64,000 bases of DNA, taken from the NCBI RefSeq assembly GCF_040394755.1, contig NZ_JBEBRQ010000008.1; one strand, written 5' to 3'. Origin of the DNA: Castellaniella defragrans_A. GTDB taxonomy: Bacteria; Pseudomonadota; Gammaproteobacteria; Burkholderiales; Burkholderiaceae_B. This document shows, in pieces, positions 41,668 through 50,066 of the stretch. Position numbers and translations under genes: made by a program. Below the pieces are notes generated by a model. The model worked only from the letters and a program-made list of their open reading frames with translations. It was not told the origin of the DNA and did no database searches. Positions within the stretch are counted from its first letter, which is position 1. Each line of letters begins with the position of its first letter.

Positions 41668-41673
41668 ATTATA
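41668..41673 (-). promoter_or_regulatory. TATAAT -10 element ahead of the split tRNA-Leu
   Basis: A consensus -10 box on the minus strand 42 nt before the 5' half of the tRNA; no good -35 is seen. It probably was the native tRNA-Leu promoter and may now transcribe through to the intron-bearing copy 230 nt downstream. The remaining gap to 41957 holds no gene, only C-rich sequence and the repeat listed next. Confidence 0.55.
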
Positions 41674-41870
41674 CGGCCTTTCTTCTCCTGCGCCGCACCA
41701 GGCAACATGGCTGACGGCACCTCGCCACAAAACCCATACAAGCCCTCCACGGCTCAAGACAACGGCAACAGCCCGAGCCCACCCCACCACTGTCCCAACA
41801 ATTCCATCGACATCCCCGCTCCCCCCCTAAAATCACCCCCATAGACTCCGCAACCCTGGAGCCATCCATA

Positions 41871-41935
41871 AGGGAACCTCTGAACAAGGCCACCGGCAAG
41901 CGCCTGCGCCATCGAACTGATTCAGAGATGCCCCA
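41871..41935. repeat. Second copy (diverged) of the GGGAA inverted-repeat element
   Basis: AGGGAACCTCTGAACAAGG ... AAGCGCCTGCGCCATCGAACTGATTCAGAGATGCCCC. It shares AGGGAAnCnCTGAA, AAGCGCCTGC and ACTGATTCAGnG with the element at 7172-7275, in the same order, but is shorter (about 65 bp) and its ends pair only over TCTGAA/TTCAGA. As in the first case it lies directly before the ribosome binding site of the next operon. Confidence 0.6.
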
Positions 41936-41957
41936 AGACGAAACCTGGAGAAACATC

Positions 41958-43343
41958 ATGGCCTTGTCGGTTTTCGACATTTTCAAGATCGGTATCGGGC
42001 CGTCCAGTTCGCACACGGTGGGGCCGATGCGGGCAGCGCGCAATTTCGCCCGCAATCTGCAGGCGCGCGGTCTGCTGGCGCAGGCCGCTGGCCTGGCGAT
42101 CGAGTTGCACGGATCGCTGGCCGAGACTGGCCGGGGCCACCGCACGGACGTGGGGATCATGCTGGGCCTGATGGGCGAGGCGCCGGACACGGTGGACCCA
42201 GCGGCCATTTCGCGGCTGATGGGCGAGGTGCAGGCCGCGGGCTCGCTGGCCCTGTGGGGCAGCCATCGCGTCGCTTTCGATCCAGCCAAGGTATTTTCGT
42301 ACCGGATCAAACCCATGCCGGAACACCCGAACGGGATGCGCTTCACCGCGCGCGACGGCGGCGGCGCAACGCTGCTGGACGAACGCTATGTTTCGATCGG
42401 CGGCGGGTTCATCCGGGCGCTGGACAGCATCGAGACCGATGAGCGGGTGCCCGCGCACGACCCGCTCCCTTACCCGTTTTCCAATGCAACGACGCTGGTG
42501 GCGCTCTGCAAGGCGCATGGGCTGACGATCGCGCAGTTGATGATGGCCAACGAGTCGGCGCTGCGGCCGGTGGCCGAGGTGCGCGCGGGGGTGCTGCGCA
42601 TTGCCCAGGTGATGGACGAGGCGATCGATCGGGGCTGCGGGATCCGCGGGCCGGTCGGGGACGAGGCGCTGCCCGGCAGCCTCAAGGTGCATCGCCGCGC
42701 GCCGGCGCTCTACCGCGAACTGCAGGACGGGCACGGGCGCGACGATGTGATGTTCGCGATGGACTGGGTGAATCTGTTCGCGATGGCGGTCAACGAGGAA
42801 AACGCGGCCAGCGGCCGGGTGGTGACGGCGCCCACGAACGGCGCCTCCGGCCTGCTGCCGTCGGTGCTGCGCTATTACCGGACGTTCATTCCCGGCTGGT
42901 CCGAGGACGGGGTGGTGGATTTTCTGTTGACGGCGGCGGCCATCGGTTTTCTGTACAAGGAAAATGCGTCGATCTCGGGCGCGGAGGTGGGCTGCCAGGG
43001 CGAGGTCGGCGTGGCCTGTTCGATGGCGGCGGCGGGCCTGACGGCGGTGATGGGCGGCACGGTCGACCAGATCGAGAACGCCGCCGAGATCGGGATGGAA
43101 CACAATCTGGGCCTGACCTGCGATCCGGTGGGCGGTCTGGTGCAGATTCCCTGCATCGAGCGCAATGCGATGGGCGGGAACAAGGCGATCAATGCCTCGC
43201 GCCTGGCGCTGCACGGCAACGGCAAGCACCATGTCTCGCTGGATATGGTGATCGAGACGATGCGGCAGACGGGCGCGGATATGCGCTCGAAGTACAAGGA
43301 AACCTCGCGTGGCGGCCTGGCGGTGAATGTAGTGGAATGCTGA
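41958..43343 (+). CDS. sdaA: L-serine ammonia-lyase (serine dehydratase), iron-sulfur type
   Basis: From ATG 41958 (MALSVFDIFKIGIGPSSSHT), with CTGGAG upstream, 461 residues, normal for single-chain SdaA. The beta domain begins GPSSSHTVGPMRAARNF. The alpha domain has the 4Fe-4S ligands, with Cys residues in GCQGEVGVACSMAAAG, LTCDPVGGLV and IPCIERNAMG. It converts L-serine to pyruvate and ammonia in the cytosol. It stands alone, with a repeat element in its leader region. Confidence 0.95.
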   Translation: MALSVFDIFKIGIGPSSSHTVGPMRAARNFARNLQARGLLAQAAGLAIELHGSLAETGRGHRTDVGIMLGLMGEAPDTVDPAAISRLMGEVQAAGSLALWGSHRVAFDPAKVFSYRIKPMPEHPNGMRFTARDGGGATLLDERYVSIGGGFIRALDSIETDERVPAHDPLPYPFSNATTLVALCKAHGLTIAQLMMANESALRPVAEVRAGVLRIAQVMDEAIDRGCGIRGPVGDEALPGSLKVHRRAPALYRELQDGHGRDDVMFAMDWVNLFAMAVNEENAASGRVVTAPTNGASGLLPSVLRYYRTFIPGWSEDGVVDFLLTAAAIGFLYKENASISGAEVGCQGEVGVACSMAAAGLTAVMGGTVDQIENAAEIGMEHNLGLTCDPVGGLVQIPCIERNAMGGNKAINASRLALHGNGKHHVSLDMVIETMRQTGADMRSKYKETSRGGLAVNVVEC

Positions 43344-43420
43344 TGCGCCGCGGATGTGCGCGAAATGGGCGAACTGGTATCCTGTCGAGGTATCCATCCG
43401 ATCAATCCAGCCCTTTGCCC

Positions 43421-43876
43421 ATGAACGAAAACGCCACCGCCGACACCGCCCCGACCCGCGAGGAACTCCGGGCCCGCATACAGTCCAGCTTCGACCGTTC
43501 CGGCCTGCTGCTGCACCTGGGCGCGCATCTGGGCGATGTCGCGCCGGGCCGTGTGCACATCCACTTGCCCTATGGCGCCAGCCTGACCCAGCATCTGGGC
43601 TTTTTCCATGCGGGCGCGACCACGACCATCGCCGATGCGGCGGGCGGCTTCGCGGCCCTGACGCTGCTCCCGGCTGACCGCACGGTGCTCTCGGTAGAGT
43701 TCAAGATCAACCTGATGGCGCCCGCGCAAGGCGAATCGCTCGAGGCCGTGGGCCGTGTGATCCGCACGGGACGCACGCTCTCGGTGGTGCAGGTGGACGT
43801 CTACGCCATCGGGCTGGGCGAAAAAACACCGGTCGCCCTCATGCAGCAGACGTTGATCAGTCTCCCGGAAAAATAG
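43421..43876 (+). CDS. PaaI-family hotdog thioesterase
   Basis: From ATG 43421 (MNENATADTAPTREELRAR), 151 residues. Hotdog fold with LTQHLGFFHAGATTTIADAAGGFAAL, corresponding to the PaaI/4HBT motif HxGxxxxxxDxAxG, then SVEFKINLMAPAQGE. Such enzymes hydrolyse acyl- or phenylacyl-CoAs, often as a housekeeping CoA-release step. No catabolic partner is next to it. No clear ribosome binding site. Confidence 0.88.
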   Translation: MNENATADTAPTREELRARIQSSFDRSGLLLHLGAHLGDVAPGRVHIHLPYGASLTQHLGFFHAGATTTIADAAGGFAALTLLPADRTVLSVEFKINLMAPAQGESLEAVGRVIRTGRTLSVVQVDVYAIGLGEKTPVALMQQTLISLPEK

Positions 43877-43893
43877 TCCGCCCTGCGCCCGGA

Positions 43894-44724
43894 TCAGGGC
43901 GCGATCGGCAGCGCGCGCTTGTGAGCCGAGCGCTGGTAGACCGACACGATGATGTCGTACGCCTCGCCGGGGATGTCGCGCCCCTCGAGGAAATCGTCGA
44001 TCAACGCATAGCTGACCCCGAAGGCCTCCTCGTCCGGCTTGAGGGGCTTGAGCAGTTCGAGGTCGGCGGTAGGTACCTTTTGAACCAGGCGCTCGTCCCC
44101 GCCCATGGCCGCAGCCAGGGCGCGCACGCGGCGTTTGTTCAGACCCGCCAGGGGGGTGAGATCGGCCGCACCGTCACCGAATTTGGTAAAGAATCCCATC
44201 AAGGCCTCGGCGGCATGGTCGGTGCCGACCACCAGGCCGCCGCGCGCGCCCGCCACCGCGTACTGGGCGATCATGCGCTGGCGCGCCTTGATGTTGCCGT
44301 GCAGGAAGTCCTGCTGCGCGACATCCCGGAAGGTCTGACCGGCGCGCAAGACGCTGTCGAGCATGGCGTCGGCTGCCGGCTTGATGTCCACGGTCAGGCA
44401 TTCGTCGGGGGCGATGATTTCGAGGCCCGCCTGGGCGTCGGCCTCATCGAGCTGCACGCCGTAGGGCAGACGCATGGCGGTGAAACGGGCATCGCCGCCC
44501 TCGGCGCGGATGCGCTCGACGGCGCGCTGCGAGAGGCAGCCCGCCGTCAGGGAATCGACGCCGCCGCTGATGCCCAGCACCAGGCCCCGCATCCCCGAGG
44601 CGCGCAACTGCGCCGCCAGGAATTCCACACGCCGCTCGATTTCGGCCTGGACGTCGAAAGAATCAGCCACACCCAGGGCGCGGCGGATCTGTTGTTGGAG
44701 GCTGCGTTGTTCAGAGGTCAGCAC
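43894..44724 (-). CDS. nadE: NH3-dependent NAD+ synthetase NadE
   Basis: From GTG 44724 (VLTSEQRSLQQQIRRALG), preceded by GGAGCC, 276 residues, the canonical length of the ammonia-dependent form; an upstream ATG at 44799 gives an atypical extension. The P-loop of the N-type ATP pyrophosphatase is LVLGISGGVDSLTAG; GTDHAAEALMGFFTKFGDGAADL and NKRRVRALA are also conserved. It amidates nicotinic acid adenine dinucleotide to NAD+. No glutaminase domain is fused. Confidence 0.95.
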   Translation of the reverse strand: MLTSEQRSLQQQIRRALGVADSFDVQAEIERRVEFLAAQLRASGMRGLVLGISGGVDSLTAGCLSQRAVERIRAEGGDARFTAMRLPYGVQLDEADAQAGLEIIAPDECLTVDIKPAADAMLDSVLRAGQTFRDVAQQDFLHGNIKARQRMIAQYAVAGARGGLVVGTDHAAEALMGFFTKFGDGAADLTPLAGLNKRRVRALAAAMGGDERLVQKVPTADLELLKPLKPDEEAFGVSYALIDDFLEGRDIPGEAYDIIVSVYQRSAHKRALPIAP

Positions 44725-44837
44725 GATGTATGGCTCCAGTACAGGCAAGCGATCAAAAGAATAACAATAACCCAGCCAGGAAAACCCCTTCTCGATCAAT
44801 GGAAATTATTTGCTCAATGCCGAACTGATGCGATCAT

Positions 44838-44862
44838 ACGCATATGATAATTATTCGCATTA
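44838..44862. promoter_or_regulatory. Probable Fur box upstream of the TonB-dependent receptor
   Basis: GCATATGATAATTATTCGCAT has the GATAAT-type hexamer repeats of Fur sites and lies between the divergent nadE and receptor genes, about 120 bp before the receptor. It implies iron-repressed expression of the receptor. Confidence 0.6.
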
Positions 44863-44977
44863 CGAATTAGGATTTTTTACTTTATCGTCCTCCCCCTCCC
44901 TGTCCACATCGCCGTCCGCGGCGCCTGTGACCGGCCAGCGCATTGATCCGACTTCCATGAACCCTTCGAGAAACCCC

Positions 44978-47107
44978 ATGACACGCATTCCATCCTTCAA
45001 GCCTCTGACCCTGTCCGCAGCCCTGCTGGCCGTGGGCATCGGCCCCCTGTATGCCCAGGAGGTCGGCCGCCTGACGCCCATCACTGTCACTGGCGCCACC
45101 GCGGAAACCCCGCTGCAAAACAGCGTCGCATCCGAGCAGGCCCGTCTCGAACAGGTCGCCGGCGGCACCAATCTCATCGAGCCGCAAAAGGAATTGCGTC
45201 TGGTCACCCTCAACGATGCCCTGAACTATCAGCCCGGCATCGTGATACAGGAGTTCTTCGGCGGCCTGGACCAGCCACGGCTGAACATCCGCGGCTCGGG
45301 TATCCAGAGCAACCCGGTCAACCGCGGCGTGCTGCTGCTGCAGGACGGCCTGCCGCTGAACGAGGCCGACGGGTCCTTTGTGATCGGCACCCTCGAGCCG
45401 CGCAACGCACGGCTGATCAGCGTGCGGCGCGGCGCCAATGCCCTGTCGGCGGGCGCCACCACCCTGGGCGGCGAGATGGACTTCCAGTCGATGATCGGCA
45501 CCGAGGGCGACATCCTGAGCGTGGAGGGCGGCAGCTTCGGGCGGTTCGGCGTCCAGGCCGCCAAGGGTTTCGTTTCCGACAACATCGATGGCCGCCTGAG
45601 CGTCACGCACGACTCGTATGACGGCTACCGCCACCACTCGGATTCGAAACGCACCAGCGTGCAGGGCAATTTCGGCATCCAGGGGGACGGCTTCGAAAAC
45701 CGCACCTACCTGTCATACGTGGATCTGGACATCGCGATTCCATACGTCGTCACCCGCGAGCAGATGGAATACGATCCGCGCCAGATCAACGGCGAAGGCG
45801 TCCCGGTGCAGGCGCCATTCAATCTGCTCGACATGGACAAGCGCAATCCTTACCGCAAGACGCGCCAGTTCCGCGCCGCGAACCGCACGTACTGGGGGAC
45901 CGAGACGCTCAACAGCACGTTCGGCGTCTACGCCCAGAATATCGACGACACCTTCCAGAATCCCCTGGTTTCCACTGTGACCGACGGCATGACCTATGGC
46001 GCGCAGTGGCAGCTCGCGGGCAAGTATCGGGCCTTCGACTACCGGCTGGCCCTGGATTGGGCGCGCAGCGACATGGATCGCGACTTGTATACCGTGAACA
46101 AGGACACCGGCGCCCGCAAGACCCACTATGGCAACTATGATCTGCAAGCCGAGAACCGCAACGCCATGGCCAGCGCCGCCTGGCACCTGCTGCCGCGCTG
46201 GACGCTGGTCGGCGACCTGAAGTTCACCCAGGCGATCCGCGACGCGCACGACCGGCTGTCGGGCGCAACGCTGGACCAGGACTGGAGCTACGTCAGCCCG
46301 AAACTCGGGCTCATCTGGCGGCCCGCCGATGACCAGCGGTTCTACGTCAACGTCAGCCGCAGCAATGAGGCCCCAACCTTCTGGGAAATCATCAATGGCG
46401 GCACGGGTGCCGTGAGCCTGCCGAACCCCAAGAACGACGCCGCCGGCACCACCGGCCTGAGCAAGCTCCAACTGCAACGCGCCGATACGGTCGAACTCGG
46501 CGGCGACGGCCTCCTGGGCAGCGGTCGCTATGCGCCGCGCTGGTCGCTGGCCCTCTATCACAGCGACGTCAAGAACGAACTGATGTCGGTCAGCAATGCC
46601 AACGGCACCGCCGCCGGCACCTACAACTATCGGGGCGGGACGCGCCACCAGGGCATCGAACTGGGTCTGGCCGGCAGCCTGCGGGCCCCGGGCGAGGGCG
46701 CGACGTTCGACTACCGCGTCAGCTATACCTTCAGCGATTTCCGCTTCAAGGGCGGCGAATTCGTCGGCAACCGCATCGCCGGCGTGCCGCGCCACCTGAT
46801 CAATGCCGAGGTCCTGTATCACATCGCCGGTCTGCGCATCGGCCCGACTGTACGCTGGATACCGTCCAAGACCGAGACCAATCACGCCAATACGCCCGAC
46901 ACCCAGCAGGACGCCTATGCCCTCCTGGGCTTCAAGGTAGGCTACCAGCATGACAAGCACTGGAGCGCCTATTTGCAGGCCGACAACCTGACCGACGAAA
47001 CCTACGCCAGCGCCTTCGTGATCCGCAACAGCGGCACCACGGCCATGCCCACATTCCTGCCCGGCAACGGCCGCAGCGTCACCGCGGGGGTTGCCTACAA
47101 ATTCTAG
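44978..47107 (+). CDS. TonB-dependent outer-membrane receptor (siderophore/iron type)
   Basis: From ATG 44978 (MTRIPSFKPLTLSAALLAVG), 709 residues; an ATG seven codons upstream is possible. Signal peptide ends near PLYAQEV. The plug domain follows (LRLVTLNDALNYQPGIVIQEF, RLNIRGSGIQSNPVNRGVLLLQDGLPLNEADGS) and then a 22-strand barrel ending in the C-terminal aromatic SVTAGVAYKF. The closest known type by pattern is the FecA-like/PqqU group without an N-terminal signalling domain. The ligand is unknown; the Fur-like box suggests iron. It stands alone. Confidence 0.92.
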   Translation: MTRIPSFKPLTLSAALLAVGIGPLYAQEVGRLTPITVTGATAETPLQNSVASEQARLEQVAGGTNLIEPQKELRLVTLNDALNYQPGIVIQEFFGGLDQPRLNIRGSGIQSNPVNRGVLLLQDGLPLNEADGSFVIGTLEPRNARLISVRRGANALSAGATTLGGEMDFQSMIGTEGDILSVEGGSFGRFGVQAAKGFVSDNIDGRLSVTHDSYDGYRHHSDSKRTSVQGNFGIQGDGFENRTYLSYVDLDIAIPYVVTREQMEYDPRQINGEGVPVQAPFNLLDMDKRNPYRKTRQFRAANRTYWGTETLNSTFGVYAQNIDDTFQNPLVSTVTDGMTYGAQWQLAGKYRAFDYRLALDWARSDMDRDLYTVNKDTGARKTHYGNYDLQAENRNAMASAAWHLLPRWTLVGDLKFTQAIRDAHDRLSGATLDQDWSYVSPKLGLIWRPADDQRFYVNVSRSNEAPTFWEIINGGTGAVSLPNPKNDAAGTTGLSKLQLQRADTVELGGDGLLGSGRYAPRWSLALYHSDVKNELMSVSNANGTAAGTYNYRGGTRHQGIELGLAGSLRAPGEGATFDYRVSYTFSDFRFKGGEFVGNRIAGVPRHLINAEVLYHIAGLRIGPTVRWIPSKTETNHANTPDTQQDAYALLGFKVGYQHDKHWSAYLQADNLTDETYASAFVIRNSGTTAMPTFLPGNGRSVTAGVAYKF

Positions 47108-47168
47108 GAAATTGCGATGATCCCGGCCTTCGATCCATGCATAATGGCGCGATAGGCCGGATCGTCGG

Positions 47169-47216
47169 CAGCCTGTCCGATCCGGAAATCCACAAACCAA
47201 CCGGCCGGACAGGCTG
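47169..47216 (+). terminator. Inverted repeat after the TonB-dependent receptor
   Basis: CAGCCTGTCCG (47169-47179) pairs with CGGACAGGCTG (47206-47216); the 26-nt centre contains another CCGG pair. No T-run follows, so termination strength is uncertain. It lies about 60 bp after the receptor stop and 49 bp before the next start. Confidence 0.5.
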
Positions 47217-47264
47217 TCAGGCGGCACGCCCGGCCCGTAGCGGTACCATCACACAGGAGCCGCC

Positions 47265-48032
47265 ATGAAAAGACAATCCCGCCACAGCGCCTCGTTGGGC
47301 ACTGTCCTCGTCACCGGCGCCAGCCGCGGCATCGGTGCGGCCACCGCCCTGGCCCTGGCCCGCGCCGACTACGACATCATCCTCAACTACGCGCGCAATG
47401 CCGCAGCGGCGGATGCGGTCGCCAAGGATATCCGCGCGCTGGGGCGCAAGGCGCACATCATTCAGGCCGACATCGGCCGGCTCAAGGAGGTCCAGCGGCT
47501 GTTCGAGCACGCCGAGGCCGAGGCCGGAGCGCTGTACGGTCTGGTCAACAATGCCGGCATCACCGGGCCGATCGGCCCGTTTTCCCGAACGACGGACGAC
47601 ACCATCGAACGGGTTTTCCGCATCAACGTGCTGGGCGCCATGCAGTGCGCCCGCGAGGCCCTGGCCAATTTCCAGCGCCACGGCACGCGCGGCGTGATCG
47701 TGAATATTTCCTCGGTGGCGGCACGCACCGGCAGCCCCGGGGAATACGTGCACTATGCGGCCAGCAAAGCCGCGCTGGACGCCTTCACCCTGGGCCTGGC
47801 CCGCGAGGTCGCACCCCAGGGCATCCGCGTCTGCGGTCTGGCGCCGGGCAGCACCTTCACCGACATCCACGCCACGGCGGGCGAACCGGACCGTCCCGCC
47901 CGCGTGGCGCCCAGGATTCCGCTGGGCCGTCTGGCCGAGCCCGACGAGGTCGCCGCGGCCGTCGCGTGGCTGCTCTCGCCCGGCGCCTCGTATATCACCG
48001 GCACCACCGTGGCCTGCGCCGGCGGCCTGTAG
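47265..48032 (+). CDS. Short-chain dehydrogenase/reductase, FabG-like
   Basis: A 255-residue SDR: TGASRGIGAATALALA (cofactor loop TGxxxGIG), LVNNAGITGP, SSVAARTGSPGEYVHYAASKAALDA (catalytic Ser, YxxxK) and a C-terminal GTTVACAGGL. The Arg after the Gly-rich loop suggests NADP(H). The ring or keto substrate is not deducible. ACAGGAG precedes the ATG. No operon partner: the next gene is convergent. Confidence 0.9.
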   Translation: MKRQSRHSASLGTVLVTGASRGIGAATALALARADYDIILNYARNAAAADAVAKDIRALGRKAHIIQADIGRLKEVQRLFEHAEAEAGALYGLVNNAGITGPIGPFSRTTDDTIERVFRINVLGAMQCAREALANFQRHGTRGVIVNISSVAARTGSPGEYVHYAASKAALDAFTLGLAREVAPQGIRVCGLAPGSTFTDIHATAGEPDRPARVAPRIPLGRLAEPDEVAAAVAWLLSPGASYITGTTVACAGGL

Positions 48033-48060
48033 GGAACCTTATAAGTCCGGCGGAAAGCAG
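48031..48060. repeat. Fragment of the GGGAA repeat family
   Basis: AGGGAACCTTATAAGTCCGG followed by CGG matches the left end of the element at 7172 (AGGGAAACACTGAATCAGTC...CGGCGG) with a deletion and several changes. It lies in the 44-bp gap between the convergent SDR and ilvD genes and overlaps the SDR stop codon. Confidence 0.45.
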
Positions 48061-48076
48061 GCGGAAAACCCCGGCT

Positions 48077-49936
48077 TCAGCCGCGCAACTGGTTCACATC
48101 CCGCACCGCGCCACGATCGGCCGAGGTCGCCAGGGCCGCATAGGCGCGCAGAGCCTGCGAGACCTCGCGCTGGCGAGCGACGGGCTGCCAGGCGCGCGCG
48201 CCGCGCGCCTGCATGGCGGCGCGGCGCGCGGCCAGCGCCTCGTCGGAGATCGCCAGGTGAATGCGGCGATTGGGAATATCGATCTCGATCGTATCGCCGT
48301 CCTCGACCAGGGCGATATTGCCGCCCTCGGCCGCCTCGGGCGAGGCGTGGCCGATCACCAGGCCCGACGACCCGCCGGAAAACCGGCCGTCGGTCAGCAA
48401 GGCCGAGGACTTGCCCAGGCCCATGGATTTCAGGTAGGAGGTCGGGTAGAGCATTTCCTGCATACCCGGACCGCCCTTGGGGCCCTCGTAGCGGATGATC
48501 ACCACGTCGCCCGCCTTGACCTCGCCGCCCAGGATGCCCCGCACGGAGTCCTCCTGGCTTTCGTAGACGCGGGCGCGGCCGGTGAAGGTCAGGATGCTCT
48601 CGTCGACCCCGGCGGTCTTGACGATGCAGCCATTGGGGGCCAGATTGCCGTACAGCACCGCCAAGCCACCGTCCTGAGAATAGGCATGGGACTGGTCGCG
48701 GATGCAGCCGGCCGTGCGGTCGAGATCCAGATCCTCGTAGTAGCGGTCCTGGCTGAAGGCGACCTGCGAAGGCACGCCGCCGGGCGCGGCGCGGTAGAAG
48801 TCGGTGATCGCCGCGCCATGCTCGCCGCGCACGTCCCAGCGCCGCACGGCCTCGCCCAAGGTCCCCGCATGCACATTGCCCGCGTCCAGGTCCAGCAGGC
48901 CGGCGTGCGCGAGTTCGGCGAGGATACCCATGATGCCGCCGGCGCGATGTACGTCCTCGACGTGATAGTCCGGCGTCGCCGGCGCCACCTTGCACAGGCA
49001 GGGCACGCGCCGCGAGATGCGGTCGATGTCGGCCATGGTAAAGGATACGCCCGCCTCCTGGGCCGCGGCCAGCAGGTGCAGCACCGTATTGGTCGAGCCG
49101 CCCATCGCGACGTCCAGGGTCATGGCGTTGCTGAAGGCCTCGAAGGTCGCGATGCTGCGCGGCAGGACCGAGGCATCGTCCTGCTCGTACCAGCGGCGGC
49201 ACAATTGCACGATCAGGCTGCCCGACAGCTCGAACAAGCCCTTGCGGCGCGCATGTGTGGCGACCAGCGTGCCATTGCCCGGCAGCGCCAGCCCCAGAGC
49301 CTCGGTCAGGCAGTTCATGGAATTGGCGGTGAACATCCCCGAGCAGGAGCCGCAGGTCGGACAGGCGCTGCGTTCGACCGTCTCGGCCTGTTCATCACTG
49401 ATGAGGGGATCGGCGGCCTCGATCATGGCATCGACCAGATCGAGCTTGCGCACGACGGTCTTGCCGTCCTTGGCGATGACCTTGCCGGCCTCCATGGGAC
49501 CGCCCGAAACGAACACCGCGGGAATGTTCAGACGCATCGCCGCCATCAGCATCCCCGGCGTGATCTTGTCACAGTTCGAGATGCACACCATGGCGTCGGC
49601 GCAATGCGCATTGACCATGTACTCGACCGAGTCGGCGATCAGCTCGCGCGAGGGCAGTGAATACAGCATCCCGCCGTGGCCCATGGCGATGCCGTCGTCC
49701 ACGGCGATCGTGTTGAATTCCTTGGCCACGCCGCCCGCGGCCTCGATCTGGCGCGCGACGAGCTGCCCCATGTCCTTGAGGTGGACGTGGCCGGGCACGA
49801 ACTGGGTGAACGAGTTCACGACGGCGATGATGGGCTTGTCGAAGTCGCCGTCCTTCATGCCGGTGGCGCGCCAGAGCGCGCGCGCGCCCGCCATGTTGCG
49901 GCCGGCCGTCGAAGTGCGGGATCGGTATTGCGGCAT
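48077..49936 (-). CDS. ilvD: Dihydroxy-acid dehydratase
   Basis: From ATG 49936 (MPQYRSRTSTAGRNMAGARA), with AGGA before it, 619 residues, normal for IlvD. Fe-S and active-site motifs are present: CISNCDKITPGM and CPTCGSCSGMFTANSMNC, and the C-terminal GRFSGGSSGLVIGH. It makes 2-oxoisovalerate and 2-oxo-3-methylvalerate in branched-chain amino acid synthesis. The long C-terminal region is of the E. coli type with a 4Fe-4S cluster. It is divergent from ppc. Confidence 0.97.
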   Translation of the reverse strand: MPQYRSRTSTAGRNMAGARALWRATGMKDGDFDKPIIAVVNSFTQFVPGHVHLKDMGQLVARQIEAAGGVAKEFNTIAVDDGIAMGHGGMLYSLPSRELIADSVEYMVNAHCADAMVCISNCDKITPGMLMAAMRLNIPAVFVSGGPMEAGKVIAKDGKTVVRKLDLVDAMIEAADPLISDEQAETVERSACPTCGSCSGMFTANSMNCLTEALGLALPGNGTLVATHARRKGLFELSGSLIVQLCRRWYEQDDASVLPRSIATFEAFSNAMTLDVAMGGSTNTVLHLLAAAQEAGVSFTMADIDRISRRVPCLCKVAPATPDYHVEDVHRAGGIMGILAELAHAGLLDLDAGNVHAGTLGEAVRRWDVRGEHGAAITDFYRAAPGGVPSQVAFSQDRYYEDLDLDRTAGCIRDQSHAYSQDGGLAVLYGNLAPNGCIVKTAGVDESILTFTGRARVYESQEDSVRGILGGEVKAGDVVIIRYEGPKGGPGMQEMLYPTSYLKSMGLGKSSALLTDGRFSGGSSGLVIGHASPEAAEGGNIALVEDGDTIEIDIPNRRIHLAISDEALAARRAAMQARGARAWQPVARQREVSQALRAYAALATSADRGAVRDVNQLRG

Positions 49937-50066
49937 GGGATATCCTGGGAACGGGTTGGGGAAAACGCTTATCATAAACCCTTCCGTTGTCCAATAAATC
50001 CCCAGGATCGACCGCCTGGCGGGCCTTGCGCGCGCCGGGTCCGCCACCGACGTTGATGGAGCCGCC

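Noticed and set aside
44725..44809. Longer NadE start at ATG 44799
   Set aside because: It adds 25 residues with no match to NadE; GTG 44724 has a ribosome binding site and gives the canonical 276 residues.
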